DNA of 64,000 bases from Streptomyces sclerotialus (lineage in GTDB: Bacteria; Actinomycetota; Actinomycetes; Streptomycetales; Streptomycetaceae): positions 1 to 64,000 of the forward strand of contig NZ_JBFOHP010000002.1 of NCBI RefSeq assembly GCF_040907265.1. Reading direction: 5' to 3'. Positions 44,509 to 52,998 of this stretch are shown here, one piece after another (the first letter of the stretch is position 1; each line of letters opens with the position of its first letter). A model generated the notes under the pieces. It was not told where the DNA came from, searched no databases, and was given only the letters and a program-made list of their open reading frames with translations. The position numbers and the translations under genes are program-made.

Positions 44509-45396
44509 TTACCTGTGGAAGTGGCGTACGACTTGGGCTGCGACGGTGCGCGCCGCGCGGGAGGGGTGGCGGCGGCGGTGACGTGCCAGATGGATGGAGA
44601 CATCGGGCAGGGAGGGGCCGGGTACTGCGGCGAGTCGGCCATCGCGCAGCGATTCGGTGACGTTGGCGCGCGGGAGAATGGTCAGGCCCAGTCCGGCTGC
44701 CACACAGGAGCGGGTCGCTTCGATGCCGCCGAATCGCGTCAGCCGGGGCTGGGCGCCGGCGACGGCCAGCAGACGTTGAGCGAGCCAGTCGCTGTAGGAG
44801 CAGCCTTGCTCGTGGAGGAAGAAGTTCTCCCGCGCCAGTTCCTGCCAGGTAGCGGGCTTTTCGCGGCCGGCGAGGGGATGGCTGGGGGCGCACAGCAGGA
44901 CGAGGGGCTGGTCGGCGATGCGCTCAGCCGTGATCTCCGGGTGGTCGATCTCCTCCTCCAGCAGCAGAGCGCAGTCCAGTCCCCCTGCTCGCAGCCCTTC
45001 TATGGCAGAGGCGGTGCTGCACGGCTGCAGGTGTACCTCGATCTCCGGGTGGTGGCTGCGTAGCGCGGCGATCACGGTCGGCAGGTGGGCCGAGCACAGG
45101 GTCTCGCCGGCGCCCACCCTCACCGTTCCGGTGACCGGGCCGTCTTCGGTGGCGGCCGCTAGCAAGCGTGACTCGGCCTCCAGGACTTCTTCGGCCAGGG
45201 TGAGCATCCGTCGGCCGGCGTCTGTGAGCAGTGCGCCTCTGGCGAGTCGGTCGAAGAGCCGGGTGCCCAGCGTCTTCTCAAGGGCTTTGATCTGCACGGT
45301 GACCGTGGACTGCGCGAGCTGCAGTTCAGCGGCGGCACCGGTGAAGCTCCCCGCCCTCGCGAGTGCGGTGAAGGTCTGCAGCAGCCGGGTGTCCAT
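44509..45396 (-). CDS. LysR-family regulator
   Basis: A 295-residue LysR protein starting MDTRLLQTFTALARAGSFTG, with AQSTVTVQIKALEKTLGTRL as the recognition helix and the effector domain from about residue 90. It is divergent from the PhzF-family gene at 45488, and the GCTAAC-N10-GTTAGC site in the gap fits a LysR box, so it probably controls that gene. The substrate is unknown. Confidence 0.88.
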   Translation of the reverse strand: MDTRLLQTFTALARAGSFTGAAAELQLAQSTVTVQIKALEKTLGTRLFDRLARGALLTDAGRRMLTLAEEVLEAESRLLAAATEDGPVTGTVRVGAGETLCSAHLPTVIAALRSHHPEIEVHLQPCSTASAIEGLRAGGLDCALLLEEEIDHPEITAERIADQPLVLLCAPSHPLAGREKPATWQELARENFFLHEQGCSYSDWLAQRLLAVAGAQPRLTRFGGIEATRSCVAAGLGLTILPRANVTESLRDGRLAAVPGPSLPDVSIHLARHRRRHPSRAARTVAAQVVRHFHR

Positions 45397-45404
45397 GCCC
45401 GGAT

Positions 45405-45426
45405 GCTAACAAGTCATTACGTTAGC
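45405..45426. promoter_or_regulatory. LysR-box candidate GCTAAC-N10-GTTAGC
   Basis: A perfect inverted repeat with 6-bp arms (45405-45410 and 45421-45426) and 10-bp spacing contains the T-N11-A core of LysR sites. It lies just upstream of the LysR start at 45396 and 62 bp before the divergent PhzF gene. Confidence 0.6.
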
Positions 45427-45487
45427 CGATCGATCTCATGAGTAACTATCGTTGGTAATAATGTGGCGTGGGCAGGAGCATGAAGGC

Positions 45488-46351
45488 ATGACTTCCTCAA
45501 CGACTGTCACTGTCCTGCGCTACGCCGCGTTCACCTCCCATCCCGGCGGCGGAAACCCGGCCGGCGTCGTCCTCGATGCCGCGCCACTGGACGAGGAACA
45601 GATGCTGGCGATCGCCGCCGAGGTCGGATACTCCGAGACCGCCTTCCTCACCTCCCGGGACGAGCAGCGCCGCCGGTTCACACTGCGCTACTTCAGCCCC
45701 CTCGCCGAGGTCGCCTTCTGCGGCCACGCCACCGTTGCCGCGGCGGTGGCTCTCGCCGGCCGCATAGGCCCCGGTGACCTGGTCTTCGACACCCCGGCCG
45801 GCGAGATCGGCGTGGAGACCGTGGCCGATGGCCAGGGTGCTGTGCGGGCGACGCTCACCAGCGTCCCCACCCGGTCCCGTCCGGCGTCGGCCGCCGAAGT
45901 GGGCGCCGCGCTGTCAGCCCTGAGGTGGGACGCAGCCGACCTCGACCCGGCGCTGCCGCCGCACGTTGCCTTTGCCGGCAATGAACACCTGGTTCTCGCG
46001 GCCGGCTCCCGGGCCCGGCTGGCCGACCTGAACTACGACTTCGCAGCCCTCACCGGTGTCATGGAGACCTACGGCTGGACGACGGTGCACCTGGTCTGGC
46101 GCGAGAGCGATGACCGGTTCCACGCGCGGGACCCGTTCCCTGTCGGCGGCGTCACCGAGGACCCCGCCACCGGAGCAGCGGCAGCCGCGTTCGGAGGCTA
46201 CCTGCGCACGCTCGGCCTGGCGCCCGCAGCTGGTGCGATCACTATCCGTCAGGGTGAGGACATGGGACGCCCCAGCGAACTGAGGGTCGAGGTGTCCCCA
46301 CACGACGCCCGGATGCGCGTCACAGGCCATGCCGTCCCGATCGCCGAATGA
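45488..46351 (+). CDS. PhzF-family isomerase/epimerase
   Basis: A 287-residue PhzF protein. HPGGGNPAGVVLDA holds the conserved NPAGV site, EVGYSETAFLTSRDEQRRRF carries the catalytic Glu, EVAFCGHATVAAAVAL is the second diagnostic block, and TEDPATGAAAAAFGGYL the third. PhzF enzymes catalyse proton shifts such as diene isomerisation; other members act on amino-acid derivatives. The ATG at 45488 follows AGGAG with a spacer of about 9 bp; a four-codon mini-frame ATG AAG GCA TGA overlaps it. It is controlled by the divergent LysR gene, by inference. Confidence 0.88.
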   Translation: MTSSTTVTVLRYAAFTSHPGGGNPAGVVLDAAPLDEEQMLAIAAEVGYSETAFLTSRDEQRRRFTLRYFSPLAEVAFCGHATVAAAVALAGRIGPGDLVFDTPAGEIGVETVADGQGAVRATLTSVPTRSRPASAAEVGAALSALRWDAADLDPALPPHVAFAGNEHLVLAAGSRARLADLNYDFAALTGVMETYGWTTVHLVWRESDDRFHARDPFPVGGVTEDPATGAAAAAFGGYLRTLGLAPAAGAITIRQGEDMGRPSELRVEVSPHDARMRVTGHAVPIAE

Positions 46352-46414
46352 TGACTGCCGGACCGCGATACCGGTCCAAGGCACCGCCGAACTGGCGTCA
46401 CGCCACGCAGGCGC

Positions 46415-46530
46415 CCCGATGAGGTCCCTCGCCGGAGCGCCGCCTCGATGAAGATCCTCGCCGGAGCGCCGCCTCGATGAAGATCCTCGCCGGGGCGCCG
46501 CCTCGATGAGGCCCCTCGCGGGGGGCGTCG
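46415..46530. repeat. 29-bp tandem repeat, four units
   Basis: Units start at 46415, 46444, 46473 and 46502, exactly 29 bp apart. The middle copies read CTCGATGAAGATCCTCGCCG followed by GAGCGCCGC; the last is partial. The array lies 60 bp after the PhzF stop and has no spacers, so it is not a CRISPR. Confidence 0.85.
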
Positions 46531-47559
46531 TGGCGCGGATCCTGTCCGAGGACGGTCAGGCACGAAGCCGTGTTCCTCTGGACGGCCGGCCCACTGCCGC
46601 CGGCCTTCGGCCCGGGGGTACGCGAACAGTTCGCTTTCCTGTTCCTGGTGCGGGTCAGTCACTGCCGACATCTGGCGCCGGCTCGCTCCGACGGCCGGCC
46701 GCGTCCTCGAAGGCGGCTCGCACCCGGGCCACGTCCATGTCGTCCAGGTCGGCACCGCACTGGCGAAGCAGGCGTTGCACCTGACCGACACCGAAGCCAC
46801 CGCCTGGGCCCCGGCGGCCCGTAGAGCACGATTGACGTAACCGAACTCGGGCACGCCGCGGGCCCTGGGATCAGCCACCGACACCTCTCCTCTCTCTTCA
46901 CAGCCCGGCCAGGCCCAGGGGCGCGAGTGGCGTTGTCGAGGATGTCCGGGGCCGTGTCCTGCCCGTGGTCGGGCAGCTCCCGGATGTCCTGGCCGACCTT
47001 CGCGAACAGCCGGACCGCCCATGCCGCATCGCTCACAAGCGGGGCCCGAGGACGTCGTCCAGGACGCGGAAGTCGGAGTCGTCCCTGCCGGAGTCGAGGA
47101 AGAAGTCCACGGTCGGCGCGGTGTCGAGGCGGATCTGTCCATGCGCGGCGGACGGCGTCGTACAGCGGGCCGGGCTGTGGCTGTGCCGGGAGTCCTCCGG
47201 TGCCCCTGCCCAGTCGCGCTCGAAGGCCGGCGCCCAGCGGTCGGCGCGGCGGTCGCCGCGGCTTCGCGCGAGCAGCTGCGCGGCGGCCGCCGGGGCCGGA
47301 ACCGACGGCGAGTCAGGGCATGCTCGGAGTTGCGCTCAGGCAGGTGGTTGTCCAGGCGGTTTCGTTGGCACGGTACGCGGCCGCGGCAGGGACCAAGAAA
47401 GGGTTCGCCGCTTCGGTGAGCCATCGGCAGGGGCGAAACCAGCCTGTCCGGGAACGGTTCACTCACGCGGCTGATCGTCCCCCGCGCTGGATTGCCGATC
47501 ACTCAGCAGGTGCAAGGTCCCGTCGGAACGCATCGCCCACCTTGGACAAAGGAATTCAC
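46531..47559 (-). other. Region of decayed minus-strand coding sequence
   Basis: No intact gene is seen. Coding-like pieces in different minus frames include GVPEFGYVNRALRAAGAQAV followed by LLRQCGADLDDMDVARVRAA (46690-46850), MSDAAWAVRLFAKVGQDIRE (near 47036), and IRLDTAPTVDFFLDSGRDDS with FRVLDDVLGPRL (near 47040-47150). A similar Arg/Gly-rich string with CTCG.GAGCTGCGCGGCGGCC recurs near 48045. I do not recognise the families. Confidence 0.35.
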
Positions 47560-47880
47560 ATGCAGCGACGACGACACATAGCCGCCACCCTGGGCACGCT
47601 CGCCATGGCGGGGGTTCTGGCCCTCGCCGTGCCGAGTTCTGCGTACGCGGCCACCGGAACACTGACCGTGGAAAATTTGCTCACCGGTGAGAAGACGCCT
47701 CACGTGAATCCCAGTGACTGCTACACCCTCGGGGTTACCGAGGCCCTTTCCCGCATCAACAACGACACCGACATGGCGGTCTTCGTCTACAACGGGCCGG
47801 ACTGCCAGCTGGGTAACCTTCTGACCATCGGCCCCGGAGAATCGGCCGTCACTGCGGGTCTCAGCTTCGCCATTCCCTAA
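47560..47880 (+). CDS. Small secreted protein
   Basis: A 106-residue protein with a Sec signal peptide (TLGTLAMAGVLALAVPSSAY, cleavage after AYA). The mature part of about 80 residues starts ATGTLTVENLLTGEKTPHVN and has two Cys in SDCYTLG and DCQLGN. The composition suggests a small beta-sandwich. The sequence VENLLTGEKTP resembles ANMLEGEHTP in the secreted protein at 48828-49034. ATG 47560 has AAAGGA at good distance. Function unknown. Confidence 0.65.
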   Translation: MQRRRHIAATLGTLAMAGVLALAVPSSAYAATGTLTVENLLTGEKTPHVNPSDCYTLGVTEALSRINNDTDMAVFVYNGPDCQLGNLLTIGPGESAVTAGLSFAIP

Positions 47881-48161
47881 CACATCCACGCGCCCACTGC
47901 GCCGGCTCCAGCAGCTTCTGACTGCAACGAGCTCGCCCACTCGCACCCGCAGGTCGGACGGGTCTGGCTCACAGTGGCCGAACATGACGAAGGCCCCTCC
48001 CATTCCCATGCACGGACGGGGCGGTGGTCAGCGAGGATCCGCGCGAGGAGCTGCTCGGCGGCCACCGGAGCCGGGGCCGGGGCCGGGGCCGACGGCCCGG
48101 CGAGGGCGTGCTCGGGAGTACACGGCCGCGGCTCGGGCCAAGAAGGGGACCGCCACCTTGG

Positions 48162-48420
48162 CTACCACGGCTCCGGGCCGGGCGTGGCCGGGCGCGTCAG
48201 GTCCTGGGCGGTGGCCAGGTCGGTGACGATGGCGACCAGCTTCCAGCGCTCCCGTACCAGCGGACCACCGCGCGAGGCACGTCGGGGTCCAAGTGCGCGG
48301 CGCGCGGCGGGCCGGGGGTGAGGGTGAGGGCGCGCATGCGGCCTGGTTGGTAGGTGCGCTGCTGCAGGCGCCGGCCGAAGCGTGCGTCGCCCCACTCACT
48401 CGTCGTCGCCGCCCCACTCA
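48162..48420 (-). pseudogene. Frameshifted hypothetical
   Basis: One minus frame gives DARFGRRLQQRTYQPGRMRA and LDPDVPRAVVRWY, and a second continues RERWKLVAIVTDLATAQDLT to the stop at 48162. The shift is near 48255. The combined protein has good coding character but no family I recognise. The flanks 47881-48160 and 48421-48827 hold no gene I can support. Confidence 0.4.
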
Positions 48421-48827
48421 CTCGTGGTCGCCGCCCTGGTCCTGGTCGTCGCCGGGGATTTCGATGAGCATTCCGCCGAGGCTGGCGCGCTCTGCTTCGG
48501 TGAGTGCGCCGTTGCTCTCGGCGTCCTCCCGTCACGTACCGGCACTGTCCTGCGCACCACACGCCGTGTCAGCCCTGCCGTACCGGATGCCTTTGGGCGC
48601 CGTAGACAGCGGTCATCCACGGCGCCCAAAGGTGTAGGCAATTCCCGCCCGGCTCAGAAGCTTTTCCTCACCCGTCGGGACGACTCGGATTCTGTCAGTT
48701 CTGCCAGCCGCCGCAGAACGTCACCGGGGGCCCGGGCAGGCATGCACATCCCATAGCCTCATCCGGCATCCTTCAAGGCATTCTGTCCAACGGGCCGCGG
48801 GATGAGACCCGGTCGGCGAACAGGAAG

Positions 48828-49034
48828 TCAGGAGCAGATAGTCGCAGCCGGAGTGGCCCAGAGGTCCCGGTAGCAAGGCGGAGTGTGCTCGCCCTCCAGC
48901 ATGTTGGCCATGGTCAGCACGTATTTGGGACGGTCGTCTGTAGGGGCAGCGGCGGCTGCGCCAGCGCTGACCAGCAGTGATGCGGTAGACAGCGCGGTCA
49001 GGACGGCCGCGGCGAGTGCGGTACGAGTACGCAC
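48828..49034 (-). CDS. Small secreted protein
   Basis: A 68-residue protein. The GTG at 49034, directly after GGAGG, starts a classical signal peptide (TALAAAVLTALSTASLLVSA, cleavage after AAA). A mature stretch of about 38 residues contains YVLTMANMLEGEHTPPCYRD and a C-terminal Cys, giving two Cys. It shares the N-x-L-x-GE-x-TP pattern with 47560-47880. Function unknown. Confidence 0.6.
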   Translation of the reverse strand: MRTRTALAAAVLTALSTASLLVSAGAAAAAPTDDRPKYVLTMANMLEGEHTPPCYRDLWATPAATICS

Positions 49035-49234
49035 GATTCCTCCCGGGTTCCACCCGCCCCGTTGGCGGGTACGCAGGGGTACTTCCGCATCCCCTTCCGT
49101 CCCAGTCGCGAGGGCACACTGATCCACTCGAACGCCGCACTCAAGACAAATACGGCAACCAAGCAGAGGCCGGTCATAGAGGCGGAGCCTGCCGTCCCGT
49201 CACCTGTGAGGTTATTTCGGTCGCCCCAGGTCTC

Positions 49235-49400
49235 CGCACGGGGGACGGTCAGCCGCCGGAACCGGCCGTCGTCGGTCGTGCCGAGGGAGCGGTGTTGCCG
49301 AAGCGGGCGCGCGTTTCGATGGTGATGATGCCGACGGTGGTGGCGGCCTGTTCGCGGTGGCGCTGCCGAACCCGCTTCTGCGCGAGCTGCACGGCTGCCG
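49235..49400 (-). pseudogene. Relic of a second tpg (terminal protein) gene
   Basis: One minus frame reads QLAQKRVRQRHREQAATTVG and IITIETRARFGNTAP, the central Tpg signature of a basic helix followed by the T/I-x-TRARFG strand. After a one-base shift the next frame continues LGTTDDGRFRRLTV, again as in Tpg. The N-terminal helix-turn-helix and the acidic C-terminus are missing. It differs from the copy at 3783, so it is an independent remnant of a linear-replicon end gene. Confidence 0.6.
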
Positions 49401-49566
49401 TCGACGAGCTCCGGGCGAAGGCCACGGGCCTGTTATCGGCGCGCGCGTGCCAGGCACGGGGCAGCCAACGGGGGGCCCGTGTTCCAGCCCGGCCGCCTCC
49501 TCTCCCGGGCACGGCACGCTTGTCGGCATGCTGCCCGCAGTGAGCATGATGCGTTCGCCGGTGGGG

Positions 49567-49642
49567 CTCAGTTCGGCGAGGCTCGGTTCGGCGAGGCCCG
49601 GCTCGGCTCGGCTCGGCGAGACCCGGTTCGGCGGGCTTCGGC
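49567..49642. repeat. Low-complexity GCTCGGCGAG repeats
   Basis: A string of degenerate 5- to 15-bp units (CTCGGTTCGGCGAGGC and GGCTCGGCT types) lies between the tpg relic and the LysR gene. Confidence 0.7.
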
Positions 49643-49673
49643 ATGAGCCTGACGCGCCGTCACGGCCCGCGGC

Positions 49674-50588
49674 TCAGGTTCGGGTACCGGCGTTCTCGGC
49701 TCCGGCGGCCAGGACCGTCGTACGGAACGAGGCGACGACCGGGCGCAGATCGGTCCGGTGCCACACGGCCCACAGAGGAGCGGACCTCTGGAACCAGGGC
49801 AGTTCGCGGACGGTCACGCCCGAGAGGTCGCCGTGCAGCATGCTCTTCTGTACGAAGGCGTTGCCGAGTCCGGAGGCTACGAGGCCCAGGGCGGTGAGGG
49901 GTTCTGGGGCCTCGAAGCGGATGTCGGGGGTGAAGCCGGCGGCGGCGCACGCCGCGACGAAGTCGTCTCGCCACACGTGGTCCTGGTTGTCCTCGACGGC
50001 GATCCACGGCTGGCCGTCGAGGTCCTCGGGCCCGATCTCTGCCACGTCGGCGAGCGGGCGGCCGCTGGGCATCGCCAGCAGCACGGGATCCTTCAGCAGC
50101 AGCGTGCTGCGCAGGTCCGGGTCCGACTCGGGCGGGGCTTCGGGGACCAGGGCGATGTCCAGGCTGCGCTGGTGCAGGCCCTCGAACTGCTGGGCGGCGG
50201 TGAGGTCGTAGAGGGCGACGTGGATGCCGGGGCGTTCCTCGTTCAGGGTACGCAGGGCCCGCGGCAGCAGACCGGTGTGCATGGCGTCGCCCACGTACCC
50301 GATGCACAGGCCGCCCTCGTCACCGCGGCCGAGGCGTCGGCCCAGGTTCTCCAGACGGTCCGCGTGCCGCAGCAGGGCCGTGGCCTCGGCGAGGAAGACG
50401 CGGCCGTCGGAGGTGAGCCGGATACGCTGCTGGCTGCGCTCGAAGAGCGTCAGGCCCAGATTCTTCTCGAGCTGCGCGATCTGCCGACTGAGCGGGGACT
50501 GCGAGAGGTGCAGGCGTTCGGCAGCCCGCCCGACGTGCTCCTCTTCGGCCACGGTCACGAAATAGCGAAGTTGTCGCAGGTCAAGCAT
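49674..50588 (-). CDS. LysR-family regulator
   Basis: A 304-residue LysR protein starting MLDLRQLRYFVTVAEEEHVG, with SQSPLSRQIAQLEKNLGLTL as the recognition helix and an effector domain after residue 90. It is divergent from the aldo/keto reductase gene at 50732 and probably controls it; the gap (50589-50731) contains AAGT-rich short repeats but no clear palindrome. The ATG at 50588 gives the family start. Confidence 0.88.
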   Translation of the reverse strand: MLDLRQLRYFVTVAEEEHVGRAAERLHLSQSPLSRQIAQLEKNLGLTLFERSQQRIRLTSDGRVFLAEATALLRHADRLENLGRRLGRGDEGGLCIGYVGDAMHTGLLPRALRTLNEERPGIHVALYDLTAAQQFEGLHQRSLDIALVPEAPPESDPDLRSTLLLKDPVLLAMPSGRPLADVAEIGPEDLDGQPWIAVEDNQDHVWRDDFVAACAAAGFTPDIRFEAPEPLTALGLVASGLGNAFVQKSMLHGDLSGVTVRELPWFQRSAPLWAVWHRTDLRPVVASFRTTVLAAGAENAGTRT

Positions 50589-50731
50589 GTAAGACCTCGG
50601 AGGACTCAAGTATGTCCAAGCAAGTCTTGGACAGTCTGACCCCACGATCCTAACCTCGGTGGAGCAAGAGGCGCGGACCAGGAGAAACCTCCTCAATGCC
50701 GCGCATCACCATCGAGACAAGGATCTTTCCC

Positions 50732-51742
50732 ATGGGCATCAAGTCCCTCCTCCCCGGGCGGCTCGGCTTCGGTACCGCCCCGCTCGGCAACATGTTCCGC
50801 GCGATCCCCGACGACGAGGCCCGCGCCACCGTGGAGGCCGCCTGGGACCAGGGCATCCGCTACTACGACACCGCTCCCTTCTACGGGGCGGGCCTTGCCG
50901 AGGAGCGCCTGGGCGAGGTGCTCTCGGGCAAGCCCCGCGACTCCTACGTGCTGTCCACCAAGGTCGGGCGGGTCATCCTCGACGAGCACGAGACCGCCAC
51001 TCCCGACTTCGGCGAGAAGGGCGGACTGTTCGAGCACGGCAATCCCAACAAGATCATCCATGAGTGGACCGCCGAGGCCACCGAGCGCTCCATCGAGGAC
51101 AGCCTCAAGCGCCTGGGCACCGACCGCCTCGACATCGTCTGGGTGCACGACATCGCCCAGGACTTCCACGGCGACGCGTGGCTGAGCAAGTTCGAGGAGG
51201 CCCGCACCGGCGCCTTCCGCGTCCTGTCCCGGCTGCGCGACGAGGGCGTCATCAAGGCCTGGGGTCTGGGCGTCAACAAGACCGAGCCCATCGAGCTGAC
51301 CCTCGCCCTGGACGAGCCGCAGCCCGACGGGTTCCTCCTCGCCGGCCGCTACACCCTCCTGGACCACGACCACGCCCTCGGGCGCCTCCTGCCCATGGCC
51401 CAGGAACAGAGCGTCGACATGGTCGTCGGCGGCCCCTACAGCTCCGGCATCCTCGCCGGCGGCACCCACTTCGAGTACCAGGAGGCCCCGGCCGAGATCG
51501 TCGAGCGCGTCGGCAAGCTCAAGGCGCTCGCGGCGAAGCACGGCGTCGGCATCAAGGCCGCCGCCCTGCAGTTCTCCCTCGCCCACCCGGCAGCCGCGGC
51601 CGTCATCCCCGGCGCCACACGCCCCAGCCGCATCGCCGAGGACACCGCCGCCCTGAACGAGAACATCCCGGCCGCGTTCTGGACCGACCTGCGTGCCGCC
51701 GGACTCGTCAGCCCGGCCGCCCCGCTCCCGAACGGCGCCTGA
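50732..51742 (+). CDS. Aldo/keto reductase
   Basis: A 336-residue TIM-barrel oxidoreductase of the fucose/aldose dehydrogenase-like group. GRLGFGTAPLGNMFRAIPDD is at the N-terminus, the catalytic Asp/Tyr are in GIRYYDTAPFYGAGLAEERL, Lys is in VLSTKVGR, and His is in DIVWVHDI. NADPH-dependent reduction of aldehydes or sugars is expected. ATG 50732 is chosen because AAGGA lies 9 bp upstream; an earlier ATG at 50696 is possible. The SRPBCC gene 36 bp downstream suggests an operon. Confidence 0.87.
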   Translation: MGIKSLLPGRLGFGTAPLGNMFRAIPDDEARATVEAAWDQGIRYYDTAPFYGAGLAEERLGEVLSGKPRDSYVLSTKVGRVILDEHETATPDFGEKGGLFEHGNPNKIIHEWTAEATERSIEDSLKRLGTDRLDIVWVHDIAQDFHGDAWLSKFEEARTGAFRVLSRLRDEGVIKAWGLGVNKTEPIELTLALDEPQPDGFLLAGRYTLLDHDHALGRLLPMAQEQSVDMVVGGPYSSGILAGGTHFEYQEAPAEIVERVGKLKALAAKHGVGIKAAALQFSLAHPAAAAVIPGATRPSRIAEDTAALNENIPAAFWTDLRAAGLVSPAAPLPNGA

Positions 51743-51777
51743 CCCCCGCCCCCGGCACGATCAGCAGGAGAAAGACC

Positions 51778-52197
51778 ATGGCATCCACCTCTGTCAGCCG
51801 CGTCCTGCCCGCCTCCCCCCAGAAGGTGTGGGACCTCATCGGCGGCTTCGACGCCCTGCCCGACTGGCTCCCCTACATCCCCGAAAGCACCCCGCTCCAA
51901 GGCGGCCGCGTCCGCAAGCTGACCAACCCGGACGGCGACGTCATCGTCGAGCGCCTGGTCGGCTTCAACGAGGCCGAGCGCCACTACACCTACGCCATCG
52001 TCGAAGCCCCGTTCCCCGTCACCGGTTACCTTTCCACCCTGCGCGTCCACCCGGTCGACGGCCGGGACGACCTCGCCGAGGTCCAGTGGTCCGGACGCTT
52101 CACCCCCAACGGTGTCGGCGACACCGAGGCAGAGGAGTTGTTCACCGGGATATACGCGGACGGCCTCGACGCCCTGAGCCAGGCCCTTTCCGCCTGA
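51778..52197 (+). CDS. SRPBCC-family protein
   Basis: A 139-residue START-like (polyketide cyclase/dehydrase) protein: SVSRVLPASPQKVWDLIGGF, LPDWLPYIPESTPLQGGRVR and FTGIYADGLDALSQAL. These proteins form a hydrophobic cavity and bind small lipophilic ligands; some are aromatase/cyclases. It is in a likely operon with the aldo/keto reductase and follows AGGAG. Confidence 0.85.
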   Translation: MASTSVSRVLPASPQKVWDLIGGFDALPDWLPYIPESTPLQGGRVRKLTNPDGDVIVERLVGFNEAERHYTYAIVEAPFPVTGYLSTLRVHPVDGRDDLAEVQWSGRFTPNGVGDTEAEELFTGIYADGLDALSQALSA

Positions 52198-52317
52198 CCC
52201 CCGACGGGCAGGACACTGCCGAACCGCACAGCCCGGGCACGCCTCACGCGGGTCCGGGCTGCGGTGTCACCGCACCCCGGGCCCGTCCTCGCCGAGAACG
52301 GGGCACGAACTGCCCGT

Positions 52318-52470
52318 CTCGTGCACATCGCGTGCACATCGCGTGCACGCGATGCGCATTGCGTGCCCATCACGTACCTATCGCGTGCGCATCGCATCGG
52401 TGCTCTCGAACAGCTCCTCGCGCCGCTTGGTCAGGCAGGCACATAGATCGGTCAGGCAGACACATAGAGA
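52318..52470. repeat. Two short tandem arrays
   Basis: Bases 52318-52400 contain degenerate 11- to 12-bp units of CATCGCGTGCA type. Bases 52429-52470 contain two 21-bp units of GGTCAGGCAGACACATAGAT type. They fill the gap between the SRPBCC gene and the secreted-protein relic. Confidence 0.7.
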
Positions 52471-52499
52471 AGTCGTCCAGCAGTCGTCCGGAAGCGGCA

Positions 52500-52958
52500 C
52501 GCTTGCGCGAACGCTTCCCGCCCGGTCCCGGACACAAGAGCACACTCATTGCCACGGCACGAATGCAGCCGTTACCTCCGCGCGCCCCGTCCCTCCCATC
52601 GTTGGACTCACCGACCACACCGCCCCTGCCGCCGGCACCGCCACCGCCGCCGGGCACCGCCGCCGGGCACCGCCACCGCCGCCGCCTCCAGCACCGACCG
52701 CCGCAACCGTGGCCTCTATCACCCCCTCAGGCACCTCACAGGTGTACGTGCCCGACAGGTGTACGTGCCCGCATCGCTGTAGCTCTTCGTAATCGGCGTC
52801 ATCGGTGCAAGGGCATCGGCGCGCGCCGTGGAAACAGGCGCGGCCGCTTCGGCGTTCGTCACGCCCAGGGCAGCGAGCAGGACCGCCGCGCCGGCGGCCA
52901 CGACTACGGCCCGACATGACCGGGAGAGCCCACCACTCCCCCGAGGTCCGCTTGCCAC
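52500..52958 (-). pseudogene. Secreted Gly-rich protein broken by a 17-bp duplication
   Basis: The first frame starts with a signal peptide (SRSCRAVVVAAGAAVLLAAL, cleavage near AEA) and reads TPITKSYSDAGTYTC. A perfect 17-bp tandem duplication at 52738-52754 and 52755-52771 (unit ACAGGTGTACGTGCCCG) shifts the frame. The other frame then gives TYTCEVPEGVIEATVAAVGA followed by a glycine run. This layout (T-Y-T-V-P-G-V then poly-Gly) is that of secreted Gly-rich proteins. Removing one copy restores GTYTCEVPEG. Confidence 0.65.
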
Positions 52959-52998
52959 GCGAACACCCTGGGCAGTGGCCAGCGGTGCCCGGCGGTCG

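Noticed and set aside
46415..46530. Possible second CRISPR array
   Set aside because: The 29-bp units are directly contiguous with no spacers, so it is a plain tandem repeat.
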